NCBI GenBank assembly: GCA_020832285.1
Contig: JAFIFB010000028.1
Coordinates: 1-64,000 of the forward strand
Direction of reading: 5' to 3'
Length of the DNA: 64,000 bases
DNA from: Balneolaceae bacterium
GTDB taxonomy: Bacteria > Bacteroidota > Rhodothermia > Balneolales > Balneolaceae
How positions within the stretch are numbered: position 1 is the stretch's first letter; every line of letters begins with the position of its first letter. The translations under genes and the position numbers were made by a program. Positions 50,668 through 61,005 of this stretch are shown piece after piece. The notes below the pieces were generated by a model. The model saw only the letters and a program-made list of their open reading frames with translations, searched no databases and had not been told where the DNA came from.

Positions 50668-52440
50668 ATGAATATTAATAGAAGAGATTTTTTAAAGGGC
50701 TCCCTGGCTCTTACAGGGGGAATATTATTGCCAGCACATCTCGTTAGCTGTAATGGGTCGGAAGGTGACAAAGAATACGATATTGTGATTTATGGAGCCA
50801 GTTCAGCGGGTATCATTGCCGCTGTTGCTGCAACCCGAAAAGGGAAATCTGTCATCTTAATCGAGCCATCCAATCATCTTGGAGGGTTAACAACGGGAGG
50901 GCTTGGCCATACTGATATTGGTATAGAAGGAACAATTGGTGGAATGTCACTGGAATTTTACAGTCAAATACGGGAGTATTACAGGGCTGAAGATTTATGG
51001 GTACATGAAGAGAGGATGGATTACATGAATCGAAGCGGCCTTTTTCAGCCGGATAGGGAAGGAATGTTTGGTTTTGAGCCGCATGTTGCCAGGAAAATAT
51101 ATGAAATGATGCTGGAGGAAGCTGGTGTGCCTGTAGTTATGAATGACAGGATTGTGCTGGGCAGCAGGGGAGTAGAAAAACGTGGAGAAAGAATCAGAGC
51201 AATTGTTACCGAAGACGGCAATGTTTATCGCGGCAAAGTTTTCATAGATGCTTCTTATGAAGCCGATCTTATGGCTATGGCCGGAATATCTTACCACGTA
51301 GGCCGGGAAGCCAACTCCAAATATGATGAGACGCTGAACGGAGTTCAAAAAGTGAGAACACACAATCACATATTTCCGGGTTTTGTTGATCCATACATTG
51401 AGCCGGGCAATCCTCAAAGCGGACTCTTGCCACATGTACACGACGAAGATCCGGGTGAAGAGTTTTCCGAAGACCACCGTGTACAGGCATACTGTTTTCG
51501 AATGTGCCTTACGGATGCCGATGAGATCAAAGTCCCGTTTGAGCAACCCGAAGGTTACGATGAGCTTGAATATGAATTGCTTTTTCGGAATTTTGAATCT
51601 GGTGAAACCCGGGGTTTACCCATGGATCCGATGCCAAACCGGAAGACAGATACCAATAACCGATGGGGCTTTTCAACCAATATGGTCGGTGAGAATTACG
51701 AATATCCGGATGGCGATTATGCTACTCGTGAGGCTATTATTGAGAAACATGAACACTATCAGCGGGGACTGATGTGGACACTGGCAAATCACCCTCGTGT
51801 ACCGGAACATGTTCGGAGTGAAGTGAGCCGGTGGGGACTGGCTGCAGATGAATTTACAGATAACAACAACTGGCCTGCACAAATCTATGTTCGCGAGGCC
51901 CGCCGTATGGTTGGTGAATATGTAACCACAGAACATGACTGCCGCAGAATGCGTATGGTTGATGATCCCGCAGGACTTGGTTCCTATACGATGGATTCCC
52001 ATAATGTTCAAAGATACATTACTGAACAGGGATGTGTTCAGAACGAAGGAAATATTGAAGTATCACCAGGTGGCCCTTATGCAATATCCTATCGGTCACT
52101 TCTTCCAAAACAAAATGAGTGCAGCAATTTGCTGGTCTGTTGTAATGGTGTCTCTTCGTCACATATTGCATTTGGCTCGATACGAATGGAACCTGTTTTT
52201 ATGATGCTGGGGCAGTCGGCTGCAACGGCGGCTGTACAGTCACTAAATGATGGTTCTGATCTCCATAATCTTGATTACAACAAATTGCATGATCAGTTAG
52301 TCGCAGATGGACAGAGATTAGATGTGGATCTCGATCAATATCCTCCGCTGCCTGCAGACGAGGAACCACCTGTAGAAAGAAGTCGTATCCCGGGCGAACC
52401 GGTAATTGAGGGTGGATGTATGGTTAGATCTGATGCTTAA
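50668..52440 (+). CDS. Tat-exported FAD-dependent oxidoreductase
   Basis: A 590-residue flavoprotein. A twin-arginine signal (NRRDFLKGSLALTGGILLPA) may end in a lipobox (HLVSC). The FAD-binding Rossmann strand is DIVIYGASSAGIIAAVAATR, with KSVILIEPSNHLGGLTTGGL characteristic of the FAD_oxidored (PF12831-like) family. Later blocks are FIDASYEADLMAMAGISYHV, IYVREARRMVGEYVTTEHDC and a C-terminal EPVFMMLGQSAATAAV. Tat export means the protein folds with its cofactor before transport and acts in the periplasm. A sugar- or polyol-oxidising role within the locus is inferred only from location. Confidence 0.9.
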   Translation: MNINRRDFLKGSLALTGGILLPAHLVSCNGSEGDKEYDIVIYGASSAGIIAAVAATRKGKSVILIEPSNHLGGLTTGGLGHTDIGIEGTIGGMSLEFYSQIREYYRAEDLWVHEERMDYMNRSGLFQPDREGMFGFEPHVARKIYEMMLEEAGVPVVMNDRIVLGSRGVEKRGERIRAIVTEDGNVYRGKVFIDASYEADLMAMAGISYHVGREANSKYDETLNGVQKVRTHNHIFPGFVDPYIEPGNPQSGLLPHVHDEDPGEEFSEDHRVQAYCFRMCLTDADEIKVPFEQPEGYDELEYELLFRNFESGETRGLPMDPMPNRKTDTNNRWGFSTNMVGENYEYPDGDYATREAIIEKHEHYQRGLMWTLANHPRVPEHVRSEVSRWGLAADEFTDNNNWPAQIYVREARRMVGEYVTTEHDCRRMRMVDDPAGLGSYTMDSHNVQRYITEQGCVQNEGNIEVSPGGPYAISYRSLLPKQNECSNLLVCCNGVSSSHIAFGSIRMEPVFMMLGQSAATAAVQSLNDGSDLHNLDYNKLHDQLVADGQRLDVDLDQYPPLPADEEPPVERSRIPGEPVIEGGCMVRSDA

Positions 52441-52599
52441 TCTGAATTGCATTACACAGGAATCGCTTCGCTCAGTGCAGAGTTTGTAACAATAGGTTGA
52501 ATATAATTTTAATATTTGTTAGATGTACATTGTAGATAGAGATAGCTATAAAACCATCAACTAATATCTGTAAATAATGCAGGCTAAAAACACTGAAAA

Positions 52600-54195
52600 A
52601 TGAAAATCAGATTCTTATTTATCTTTTATCTGTTTGGTCTGTTTTTATTCATTCCATTGTTGTTCGCCCAAGAAGATAGTACAGATCAGCGACCAAATAT
52701 CCTGTTTGCCATTTCCGATGATCAGTCGTTTCCACACGCAGGAGCCTATGGCACAGAGTGGGTACAGACTCCGGCTTTCGATCGCGTGGCTCAGGAGGGT
52801 ATTTTGTTCAATCGTGCCTACGTGCCGAATCCGAAGTGTGCTCCATCCCGGTCCATCATACTAACCGGACGAAATTCCTGGCAGTTGGAAGAAGCGGCCA
52901 ATCACTGGCCTTATTTCCCGCAAAAGTTCAAGGTGTTTCCGGAAGTCCTGGCCGAGTATGGATACTTTGTAGGGGCAACGGGAAAAAAATGGGCGCCCGG
53001 TATTGCCGAAACAGCGGACGGCGAGCCCCGGTCGCTTACTGGATTAGCCTATGATGAGCACACTGCCGAACCACCCACGTCGATGATTTCAAACAATGAC
53101 TATGCCGCCAATTTCGAAGCATTTCTCAAGGATCGTCCATCCGGACAACCATTTTCCTTCTGGTTTGGAGCTACCGAGCCGCACCGCGCCTACGAATACC
53201 GCTCCGGCATTGAAAAAGGCGACAAGCAGCTTTCTGATATTAGTGCCGTACCTGATTTTTGGCCCGATGATGAAAAAGTGCGTATCGATATGCTCGACTA
53301 CGCTTTCGAGATCGAACATTTCGACGACCATCTGGGACGTATGCTGCAGCTGTTGGAAGAGTACGGGGAATTGGAGAATACCGTCGTGGTGGTCACTTCG
53401 GACAACGGCATGCCGTTCCCCCGATCGAAGGGACAGGCCTATGAAATGTCAGCTCACATGCCGTTGGCAATAATGTGGCCAGAGGGGATTGAAACCCCCG
53501 GAAGGATCGTCGATGACTTTGTCAGTTTTGCTGACTTTGCTCCGACATTCATAGAGCTGGCCGGCCTGGACTGGGAGGATACCGGGATGCATCCCGCTGC
53601 AGGCAGGAGTCTAACAGATATTTTGTATTCTAACGAAGACGGACATATCAACCCGCAGCGCGATCATGTCCTGTTGGGTAAGGAACGGCATGATATTGGC
53701 CGACCGTACGACTGGGGCTACCCGATTCGTGGCATAATCCGGGGGGATATGCTCTACATCCACAACTTCGAGCACACTCGCTGGCCGGCCGGCAACCCGG
53801 AAACCGGCTATTTAAATACGGATGGCAGCCCGACCAAAACTTTTATCCTTGACAATCGCACGACGCTGGGAATGCATCACTTTTGGCAATGGAATTTTGG
53901 AAAGCGTCCGTCCGAGGAGCTTTATAACATCACCGAGGACCCTGGCTGTATTCATAATCTTGCCGGTGATCCCGCCTACCAGAGTACTCTTGATGAACTT
54001 AAATCGGAGCTCTTCGAACGTCTCAAAGAGCAGGAAGACCCGAGAATGTTTGGTCGTGGTTACATATTTGATGCTTACCCATATGCTAACCAACGGAACG
54101 TAAATATGTACCATCGTTACATCATCGAGGGTGAAGATATCAATACCGGCTGGGTTAATGACTCAGACTATGAACAGGACCCGCTACCTGAATAA
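52600..54195 (+). CDS. Exported sulfatase 3 (CAPSR; heparan-N-sulfatase-like)
   Basis: A 531-residue type I sulfatase with a signal peptide ([20 protein letters not shown]). Metal ligands are in [20 protein letters not shown] and the formylglycine motif is C80[11 protein letters not shown]. [10 protein letters not shown] replaces the more common GKWHLG and is typical of the sulfamidase-like clade. [14 protein letters not shown] and [16 protein letters not shown] complete the core. Closely related in layout to sulfatase 7 at 59443. Preceded by an intergenic motif resembling TTGGTGAATAATGCAGG at 52568-52590. Confidence 0.95.
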   Translation: MKIRFLFIFYLFGLFLFIPLLFAQEDSTDQRPNILFAISDDQSFPHAGAYGTEWVQTPAFDRVAQEGILFNRAYVPNPKCAPSRSIILTGRNSWQLEEAANHWPYFPQKFKVFPEVLAEYGYFVGATGKKWAPGIAETADGEPRSLTGLAYDEHTAEPPTSMISNNDYAANFEAFLKDRPSGQPFSFWFGATEPHRAYEYRSGIEKGDKQLSDISAVPDFWPDDEKVRIDMLDYAFEIEHFDDHLGRMLQLLEEYGELENTVVVVTSDNGMPFPRSKGQAYEMSAHMPLAIMWPEGIETPGRIVDDFVSFADFAPTFIELAGLDWEDTGMHPAAGRSLTDILYSNEDGHINPQRDHVLLGKERHDIGRPYDWGYPIRGIIRGDMLYIHNFEHTRWPAGNPETGYLNTDGSPTKTFILDNRTTLGMHHFWQWNFGKRPSEELYNITEDPGCIHNLAGDPAYQSTLDELKSELFERLKEQEDPRMFGRGYIFDAYPYANQRNVNMYHRYIIEGEDINTGWVNDSDYEQDPLPE

Positions 54196-54571
54196 AGCCA
54201 ATAATGATTGCCGGAAGAATCTTTACCCGGGTATTTTATCAAGACATTTGGTTGTGGGTTACTTCACTTGGCAGTGCGTTGATTATATCTTTGTGAAGCA
54301 GATCCATCAGATTGATATGGCCAATTTATATTTTGGTGATTATCCGGATTGTGTAACTTTAGCTCGTATTTCTCCAGTGAAACGAAATGCGCACTAACAC
54401 ATTACAGGGTGTAGTTCATTTAGAATTTAATGTGATATTAGGTATCATCCTGAGCACCATGAGGGATAAAACAATCCAGGACGGCCAACAATTTCATAGA
54501 TGTATCACGCATGCATAGCTACTGAATTGTCAATTTCAGATCACAATTAAAAACAGAGTAATAACAAGGAT
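54196..54571. other. Intergenic region between sulfatases 3 and 4
   Basis: 376 bp. A short open frame at 54131-54397 overlaps the end of sulfatase 3 in another frame and lacks recognisable similarity, so I do not call it. No terminator or RNA was identified. The promoter of the next, AT-rich sulfatase gene should lie here. Confidence 0.5.
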
Positions 54572-56074
54572 ATGATGTATGAAATTAGATTGCACACTGA
54601 TAAATCAAAGAGTACCTCAAATAAAATCTCATCCAGTGTGCCAATCATTTTTCTTTGTTTGTATGTTTTTTTTTTAATACCCGAAGACGTTTCCGGACAG
54701 GGTTCACAGAATACTTATTCCTATCAGAATGCCCCCAATATAATTTTTATCATGGCGGATGATTTGGGTTATGCAGATATAAACAGCTTTGATCCATTAA
54801 AGCGTACCTTTTATGAAACCCCAAACATTGACAGATTGGCTCAAGAGGGGATCAAGTTTTTACATGCCTATTCAAGTGGTGCAAACTGTGCTCCTACAAG
54901 AGCAGCACTTGTAACAGGACAATATTTTCCGAATCAGCCAATATATCATGTAGGCAATCCTGGGTCTGGGGCAATGATTCCTGCTGAAAATGCCCATGAG
55001 TTACCTGCAGATAAGTTTACTTCGGCTGAAGCATTAAAAAAGGCAGGGTATTCAACTGCGTTAATTGGAAAGTGGCATTTAGGTGATCCACCAACACATG
55101 GGCCTCAACAACAAGGTTATGAGGTTAATATAGGTGGCTACGGAGCAGGAAATCCGGGTGTTTGGGAAGGCGGTTTTTTTGAACCTAATAATAATCCATA
55201 TATCGATGATGCGGAGGAAGGTGAATACCTGACTGACTACAAAACCCGAAAAGCAATTGAGTTTATTACTGAGAACAGTGAAGTACCGTTTTATCTGAAT
55301 TTATCTTTATATACACCTCATTGGCCTTTACAAGCACCAGAGCACGTGGTTGAAAAGTATGAGAATAAGGAACCTGAAGGTGGGCACCACAATGCAACCT
55401 ATGCTGCAATGATTGAAATTATGGATAGAAATGTGGGTAAAATTGTTGATGCAGTTGACAATCTGGGCATAGCAGAAGAAACAATGATTATTTTCTATTC
55501 GGATAATGGTGGAATTGGAGGTTATGATGAGATTGAGGAGAGACCTGATTCTGATGCAATAACAGTTGCTGGTATTACTGACAATTCTCCTCTACGAGGC
55601 GGCAAAGCTATGTTTTATGAGGGAGGTATTAGGGTGCCATTGGTTATTAGATGGCCTGGTTCTATTCCACAAGGCAGTATCAGTTATGAGCCGGTAAAAA
55701 GTATTGATTTTTATCCAACCTATCTTGAAGCAGCAGGCTTATCAAAACCAAAAAATCATAAGTTAGATGGTGTCAGTTTCTTACCAATCCTGAAAGATCC
55801 AGAATACTTATTAAATCGTGATGCATTGTATTGGCATTTTCCTGGTTATCCCAATGCTGCCTGGCGAACCACACCGGTGAGTGTTATTCGTTCTGGAGAT
55901 TGGAAACTATTGAAATTCTATGAAACGGATTCGGTTGAACTTTATAATATAATCGAAGATGTCAGTGAAAAAAATAATTTATCTGAAACTCACCCTGAAA
56001 TAAGTAATCACCTTAAACAAAAACTTGAGAATTGGCTGGAAGAGGTAAATGCACCCCTGCCAAGGTGGCCTTAA
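54572..56074 (+). CDS. Exported sulfatase 4 (CAPTR active site)
   Basis: A 500-residue type I sulfatase with a hydrophobic signal (SVPIIFLCLYVFFLIPEDVS). Metal ligands in IIFIMADDLGYADINSFDP, formylglycine motif C106-A-P-T-R-A-A-L-V-T-G-Q. IGKWHLGD, NLSLYTPHWPLQAPEHVVEK and FYSDNGGIGG give the remaining active-site residues. LRGGKAMFYEGGIRVPLVIR is a standard sulfatase substrate-pocket segment. Its codon use is strikingly AT-rich relative to sulfatases 3, 5 and 7, so it probably came from a different donor or has evolved separately. Confidence 0.95.
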   Translation: MMYEIRLHTDKSKSTSNKISSSVPIIFLCLYVFFLIPEDVSGQGSQNTYSYQNAPNIIFIMADDLGYADINSFDPLKRTFYETPNIDRLAQEGIKFLHAYSSGANCAPTRAALVTGQYFPNQPIYHVGNPGSGAMIPAENAHELPADKFTSAEALKKAGYSTALIGKWHLGDPPTHGPQQQGYEVNIGGYGAGNPGVWEGGFFEPNNNPYIDDAEEGEYLTDYKTRKAIEFITENSEVPFYLNLSLYTPHWPLQAPEHVVEKYENKEPEGGHHNATYAAMIEIMDRNVGKIVDAVDNLGIAEETMIIFYSDNGGIGGYDEIEERPDSDAITVAGITDNSPLRGGKAMFYEGGIRVPLVIRWPGSIPQGSISYEPVKSIDFYPTYLEAAGLSKPKNHKLDGVSFLPILKDPEYLLNRDALYWHFPGYPNAAWRTTPVSVIRSGDWKLLKFYETDSVELYNIIEDVSEKNNLSETHPEISNHLKQKLENWLEEVNAPLPRWP

Positions 56075-56145
56075 TTAAATAGAATTAAAGATATAGTAAC
56101 TATTTATATTAATAACACTTTGGCTGCCATTTTAATGAGTAAAAA

Positions 56146-57780
56146 ATGATGAAGAAAATTTTTAAGATTCAATCAGTACTTTCTATTGTTCTGTTTGTGG
56201 TTTTTTGCATGGGATGTAATTCAGAAATTGAAAATCAATCTGATGTCCAAATAGGTTCACCAAATATAATTGTGATGTATTCTGATGACCATACCGCCCA
56301 GGCTATTGGAGCTTATCGAGGAGCTTTAAATTACGGGCTGCAACTGGACCATACCCCGACCCCGAATATTGACCGCCTGGCTGAGGCCGGGATGCGGTTT
56401 GACAATGCCTTTGTCACCAACTCCATTTGCACACCTTCCCGTGCGGTCATGTTAAGTGGGCTGCACAGCCACATTACCGGTGTGATTACCAATGCAGAAT
56501 CGATGCCCGATGAGGTGGAAACCTTTCCGATGATTCTTCAGGAGCATGGGTATCAAACGGCCATGATCGGCAAGTGGCACCTCAAATCGGTTCCATTGGG
56601 ATATGATTATTATGAAGTATTGATAGGTCAGGGCGGACAGGGAACCTATTACAATCCAACCTTTAGTACGCCTGATGGTGATGTTGAATATGAAGGGCAT
56701 GTTACTCCGATTATTACAGATATTGCCCTTAAATGGCTCCGGCTTCAACGCGACCGCGAGAAACCCTTTATGATGATCTACAATCACAAGGCTCCTCACC
56801 GTGAGTGGCTGCCTGGCCCGGCCCTGGATGATTACCGGGATCGGGACTTACCGGAGCCGGAAACACTATTTTATGATTACTCTGGCTTGACTACGGCGGC
56901 TCATGAGCAGGATATGGAAATTGGAACCACAATGCAGTGGGGATGGGATTTAAAGGTGCCGGTGGACCCGGCAACGGGAGAAGATACGGATGGCTGGGGA
57001 AGCTGGGAGCGATTGGTTAATGTGAACCGGTTGACCGAAGATCAGGAGGCGAGAATCAAAGAGGCGTATGCCGAAGAAAACCAGTGGTTACTCGAAAATT
57101 ATGATCAGATGTCTGAAGAAGATCGCCTGCGGTGGCGTTATCAGCGGTATGTAAAGGATTACCTGCGGGTAATACGAGAGGTGGACGATGAAGTGGGCCG
57201 GCTGATGGCGTATCTGAAGCGTGAAAATCTGTATGACAACACCATTGTAATCTATGCCGGGGATCAGGGGTTCTTTTTGGGTGAAAAGGGTTGGTTTGAC
57301 AAACGATGGATTTATGAAGAATCCATGCGAATGCCACTGATTGTACATTGGCCTGAAGGCATTGAACCGGGATCGGTTGATGATCATTTGGTCCAAAACC
57401 TGGACTTTGCCCCGACGATTCTGGAGCTGGCTGGTGCGGAGATCCCCGACCGGTTGCAGGGACGCTCTCTGGTGCCGCTGCTTCGGGGAGAGAATCCGGG
57501 AGCCTGGCGCGATGCGGTTTACTATCACTATTTTGAAGGTCCCCCGCGGGTTCACAATGTAGCTCGCCACTATGGAGTCCGCACTGACCAGTACACACTG
57601 GTTCATTTCCCGGATCACAATGAATGGGAGCTGTTTGATCTTGAGGCTGATCCCAATCAGTTAACCAGTGTTTACGGTGAGTCGGCGTATGCAGAGATTC
57701 AGCAGGATCTGAAAGATAAGATTGATGAACTTCAGGAATATTATGGTGATGACAGCTGGGATGAACAAATTACCAATTGA
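56146..57780 (+). CDS. Lipoprotein sulfatase 5 (CTPSR active site)
   Basis: A 544-residue type I sulfatase anchored as a lipoprotein (lipobox FCMGC, cysteine at 24). Metal ligands in NIIVMYSDDHTAQAIGAYRG, formylglycine motif C95-T-P-S-R-A-V-M-L-S-G-L. IGKWHLKS, IYNHKAPHREWLPGPALDDY and IYAGDQGFFLGEKGWFDKRW follow; the last motif is typical of the N-acetylglucosamine-6-sulfatase / iduronate-like long clade. It has a large helical insertion (about 270-350). Surface or periplasmic membrane attachment separates it from the soluble sulfatases in the cluster. Confidence 0.95.
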   Translation: MMKKIFKIQSVLSIVLFVVFCMGCNSEIENQSDVQIGSPNIIVMYSDDHTAQAIGAYRGALNYGLQLDHTPTPNIDRLAEAGMRFDNAFVTNSICTPSRAVMLSGLHSHITGVITNAESMPDEVETFPMILQEHGYQTAMIGKWHLKSVPLGYDYYEVLIGQGGQGTYYNPTFSTPDGDVEYEGHVTPIITDIALKWLRLQRDREKPFMMIYNHKAPHREWLPGPALDDYRDRDLPEPETLFYDYSGLTTAAHEQDMEIGTTMQWGWDLKVPVDPATGEDTDGWGSWERLVNVNRLTEDQEARIKEAYAEENQWLLENYDQMSEEDRLRWRYQRYVKDYLRVIREVDDEVGRLMAYLKRENLYDNTIVIYAGDQGFFLGEKGWFDKRWIYEESMRMPLIVHWPEGIEPGSVDDHLVQNLDFAPTILELAGAEIPDRLQGRSLVPLLRGENPGAWRDAVYYHYFEGPPRVHNVARHYGVRTDQYTLVHFPDHNEWELFDLEADPNQLTSVYGESAYAEIQQDLKDKIDELQEYYGDDSWDEQITN

Positions 57781-57845
57781 ACTGTTTAAAAAATATTTCT
57801 TAAACTCATAATTCTTTGGTCTATAACCTTCTATAGTAATTTTAC

Positions 57846-59357
57846 ATGAAAAAGTTAATTGTATGCATTTTTGTGGTGGTTTTTGGAAATGCTTCTGTTT
57901 ATTCACAGGAATCTGAGCCGCTTCCAAACATTGTCATTTTGTTTGTCGACGATATGGGCTATGGTGACATTGGTGCTTATAACAAAGATTCAAAAATTCC
58001 GACACCCAATATTGATGGTTTAGCTGCTGAAGGGATTCGTTTTATGGATGCTCATGCACCCGGTGCGCTTTGTCATCCGTCACGATATGGTTTGCTGACA
58101 GGAAGGTATCCGTTTCGTACCGATGTAAGTGTCTGGCCGGATGAACCAGTTATTGAAGAAGGCAGGATGACCTTTGCTTCGTTGTTGCAGTCGCAGGGAT
58201 ATAAGACATCCATGGTTGGTAAATGGCACCTTGGGTTTGACGAATCCCAGGCTACAGATAGAGCATCGGATTCAGATCAGGATACAAATACCCGGGCAGC
58301 CTATCGCCAGTATGATATGGATTTGCCTCTCCCGGGTGGGCCTTTTGACCGTGGATTCGACATTTTTTTTGGAATCCGGGCCTCTACCGACATCCCGCCT
58401 TACTTTTATATTCGTGATGACCGGGTTGTAAATCCGCCCACCGACAGCGTTGATGATAACTTTAGCGGCGGAATATGGACGGATATTCAGGGTGCATTTT
58501 GGAGGGAAGGGGGTATTGCACCTGGTCTGGAATTAATAGATGTCTTACCCCGATTTACGGAAGAATCCATAGAGGTGATCCGCAATCATGCCGCCAATGC
58601 ACAGGATCAGCCTCTGCTGCTGTATGTGGCCTTACCCGCGCCACACACCCCCTGGCTGCCAACTGAGCCGTTTGAAGGGATAAGTGGCGCGGGAATGTAC
58701 GGTGACTTTATGGCGATGGTCGATTCCAAAGTTGGAGATATTCTTTCTGCTCTTGAACAGACAGGCATGGATGAAGAGACAATGGTGATTTTCACCAGCG
58801 ATAACGGCCCGGTTTGGTATGATAAAGATACAGAGAAATTTGGCCACGACTCCATGGGAGGCTTGCGGGGTATGAAAGGGGATGCATACGAAGGCGGGCA
58901 CCGGATGCCGTTTATTGTTCGCTGGCCCGGAGTGGTAGAACCGGGTTCAGTTACGAATCAGACGATTTCGTTTACCGATATGTTGGCAACGTTTGCAGAT
59001 ATCACGGGAACAGAGCTTCCGGTGAATGACGGGGAAGACAGCTTTAGTATCCTTCCTGTCCTGACGGGAAGCCAGCCGGAAACTGAAGCGATTCGTCCGC
59101 CGGTTGTAGTCACGGTTGGCCGTGGTATACGATCCATACAAGATGGAACCTGGAAACTGATAGACGGGCTGGGTTCGGGAGGATTTACCTCTCCTGCCTA
59201 TATCGAGCCGGGACCCGGAGATCCGGAAGGGCAGCTTTATAACCTAAAAGAGGACTTAGCTGAGACAAATAACCTGTGGCATGAGCATCCGGAAGAGGTA
59301 GCACGGTTGCAGGAATTGTTAAATGAATACGATCAGTCGAATCGTAGCCGTCCATAA
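57846..59357 (+). CDS. Exported sulfatase 6 (CHPSR active site)
   Basis: A 503-residue type I sulfatase with a signal peptide (MKKLIVCIFVVVFGNASVYS). Metal ligands in IVILFVDDMGYGDIGAYNKD, formylglycine motif C76-H-P-S-R-Y-G-L-L-T-G-R; histidine after the cysteine is a rarer variant but keeps the C-x-P-S-R rule. VGKWHLGF, YVALPAPHTPWLPTEPFEGI and FTSDNGPVWYD complete the site. The order (short spacing after sulfatase 5, 65 bases) suggests one transcript for sulfatases 5-7. Confidence 0.95.
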   Translation: MKKLIVCIFVVVFGNASVYSQESEPLPNIVILFVDDMGYGDIGAYNKDSKIPTPNIDGLAAEGIRFMDAHAPGALCHPSRYGLLTGRYPFRTDVSVWPDEPVIEEGRMTFASLLQSQGYKTSMVGKWHLGFDESQATDRASDSDQDTNTRAAYRQYDMDLPLPGGPFDRGFDIFFGIRASTDIPPYFYIRDDRVVNPPTDSVDDNFSGGIWTDIQGAFWREGGIAPGLELIDVLPRFTEESIEVIRNHAANAQDQPLLLYVALPAPHTPWLPTEPFEGISGAGMYGDFMAMVDSKVGDILSALEQTGMDEETMVIFTSDNGPVWYDKDTEKFGHDSMGGLRGMKGDAYEGGHRMPFIVRWPGVVEPGSVTNQTISFTDMLATFADITGTELPVNDGEDSFSILPVLTGSQPETEAIRPPVVVTVGRGIRSIQDGTWKLIDGLGSGGFTSPAYIEPGPGDPEGQLYNLKEDLAETNNLWHEHPEEVARLQELLNEYDQSNRSRP

Positions 59358-59442
59358 TGTCAGGTGAATAGCTTGCTATAAAATTCTGACTAACGAAACG
59401 TCGTAAATGCAAAAAAACTTACAAGCCTGATAATTATACAAC

Positions 59443-61005
59443 ATGATGAAAAACGCCCGTTTAGCATTCTGCTTTCATGAATATAATTCAGTAAAAATCT
59501 TTACAGTTTTAACCGGTTTTCTGGCCATTGGTTTTTTCCTGGCTGGTTCAGCATTGTTTTCTAATGCAGATGAAGAGCCAGATCAACGCCCAAATCTTGT
59601 TTTGATCATCGCCGATGATATGGCCTGGGATGATTGTGGGGTCTGTGGCCATCCGAACATAAAGACACCGAATATCGACAAGCTGGCCCGGGATGGGATG
59701 ATGTTTCACCAGGCGTTTTTAACTACCAGCTCCTGCAGTCCGTCCAGGGCGAGCATCATTACGGGAACCTACCCGCACCAAACCGATGCGGAGCAGCTGC
59801 ACTGGGAACTTCCCGCAGATAAAGTAACATTTGTGGAAAAGCTAAAGGAAGCCGGCTACTGGACCGCTCAGGCCGGCAAGTGGCATATGGGCGATCATAT
59901 CAAAGGCCGGTTTGATTTTCTGGCGGAAGATAACACCGATGCCCTTCGGGAGTCGGTCGGAGAGCTGCCGCAAGCCGATGGCAGCGGGAGCCATTTATGG
60001 GTTCCGCTACTGCAGCACCGCCCGGAGAACCAGCCGTTTTTCCTCTGGCTGGCGGCGGTTGATCCCCACCGGGGATACCAGGAAGGGACCATTGATGAAC
60101 CCCATACTCCCGAAGATGTGATCCTGCCGCCCTATGTGCCGGATACCGAAAAGGTCCGGAAAGATTTTGCCATGTATTACGACGAGATTAGCCGCCTGGA
60201 TGAATACACCGGCCGGGTTGTGGAGGAACTGGAACGCCAGGGCGTGCTTGACAATACGGTGATCCTGTTTATCAGCGATAACGGAAGACCCTTTCCCAGG
60301 GATAAAACCACTCTTCATGACAGCGGAATCAAAACCCCCTGGATCATCTCATGGCCGGATGCGATCACACCGGGAACCGAAACCGAGTCGCTGGTCAGTG
60401 TAGTAGATATTGCCCCGACCTTTCTGGCCCTTTCAGGCCTGGAGGCAGGTGATGAGTTTGTTGGCAGGGATTTCAGCCCGATCCTATCCGATCCGAGTAT
60501 GACAATCAGAAGCCATATTTACGGCCAGGCGCACTGGCACGACCATGAAAATTTTGTTCGCTCCATTCGTGATGAGCGGTATAACTACATCCGGAATTTC
60601 TTCAATGACCTTCCGGCCACACCACCAGCCGATGCTCTTACGAGCCCGACCTTTGCCGAAATTCGCAGGCTGGAACAAAGCGGTGAGCTGGATGCCTATC
60701 AGCGGTCTTTGTATTTCGAACCCCGCCCGGAAGAGGAGTTGTACGATGTAATCAATGACCCGCATGAGCTGAACAACCTGGCGGAGGACCCTGAGTACCA
60801 GCAGGTGTTGAACAGGATGCGAGCTGGATTGCTGCAGTTCATGGAAACCCATAATGACGGGGTTCCGCGGCTGCGAACCCCGGATGAGTTTCACAGGGTA
60901 ACCGGTGAACCGCTGCCCAATAACCATCGCCCCAGAACACCTAAAAAAGAGATGTTTGGGGGGTGTAACTGTATTTATTTGCCACCAGCAAAGTTTTTTG
61001 AATAA
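59443..61005 (+). CDS. Exported sulfatase 7 (CSPSR; heparan-N-sulfatase-like)
   Basis: A 520-residue type I sulfatase with an N-terminal signal/anchor (about 18-40; IFTVLTGFLAIGFFLAGSAL). Metal ligands in LVLIIADDMAWDDCGVCGHP, formylglycine motif C98-S-P-S-R-A-S-I-I-T-G-T. QAGKWHMGDH, LWLAAVDPHRGYQEG and LFISDNGRPFPRDKTTLHDS follow, matching the sulfamidase-like layout shared with sulfatase 3. The C-terminus has the EELYDVINDPHELNNLAEDP block and ends CNCIYLPPAKFFE. It is the last gene of the sulfatase locus on the plus strand. Confidence 0.95.
   Translation: MMKNARLAFCFHEYNSVKIFTVLTGFLAIGFFLAGSALFSNADEEPDQRPNLVLIIADDMAWDDCGVCGHPNIKTPNIDKLARDGMMFHQAFLTTSSCSPSRASIITGTYPHQTDAEQLHWELPADKVTFVEKLKEAGYWTAQAGKWHMGDHIKGRFDFLAEDNTDALRESVGELPQADGSGSHLWVPLLQHRPENQPFFLWLAAVDPHRGYQEGTIDEPHTPEDVILPPYVPDTEKVRKDFAMYYDEISRLDEYTGRVVEELERQGVLDNTVILFISDNGRPFPRDKTTLHDSGIKTPWIISWPDAITPGTETESLVSVVDIAPTFLALSGLEAGDEFVGRDFSPILSDPSMTIRSHIYGQAHWHDHENFVRSIRDERYNYIRNFFNDLPATPPADALTSPTFAEIRRLEQSGELDAYQRSLYFEPRPEEELYDVINDPHELNNLAEDPEYQQVLNRMRAGLLQFMETHNDGVPRLRTPDEFHRVTGEPLPNNHRPRTPKKEMFGGCNCIYLPPAKFFE

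Noticed and set aside
54131-54397. 88-residue ORF at the end of sulfatase 3
   Set aside because: Most of its 5' part overlaps sulfatase 3 in another frame and the peptide shows no family motif or signal.
52600-61005. Tandem sulfatases as recent duplications or an assembly artefact
   Set aside because: The five sulfatases differ widely in length, active-site context and codon use; only 3 and 7 look like the same clade and they are still clearly divergent.
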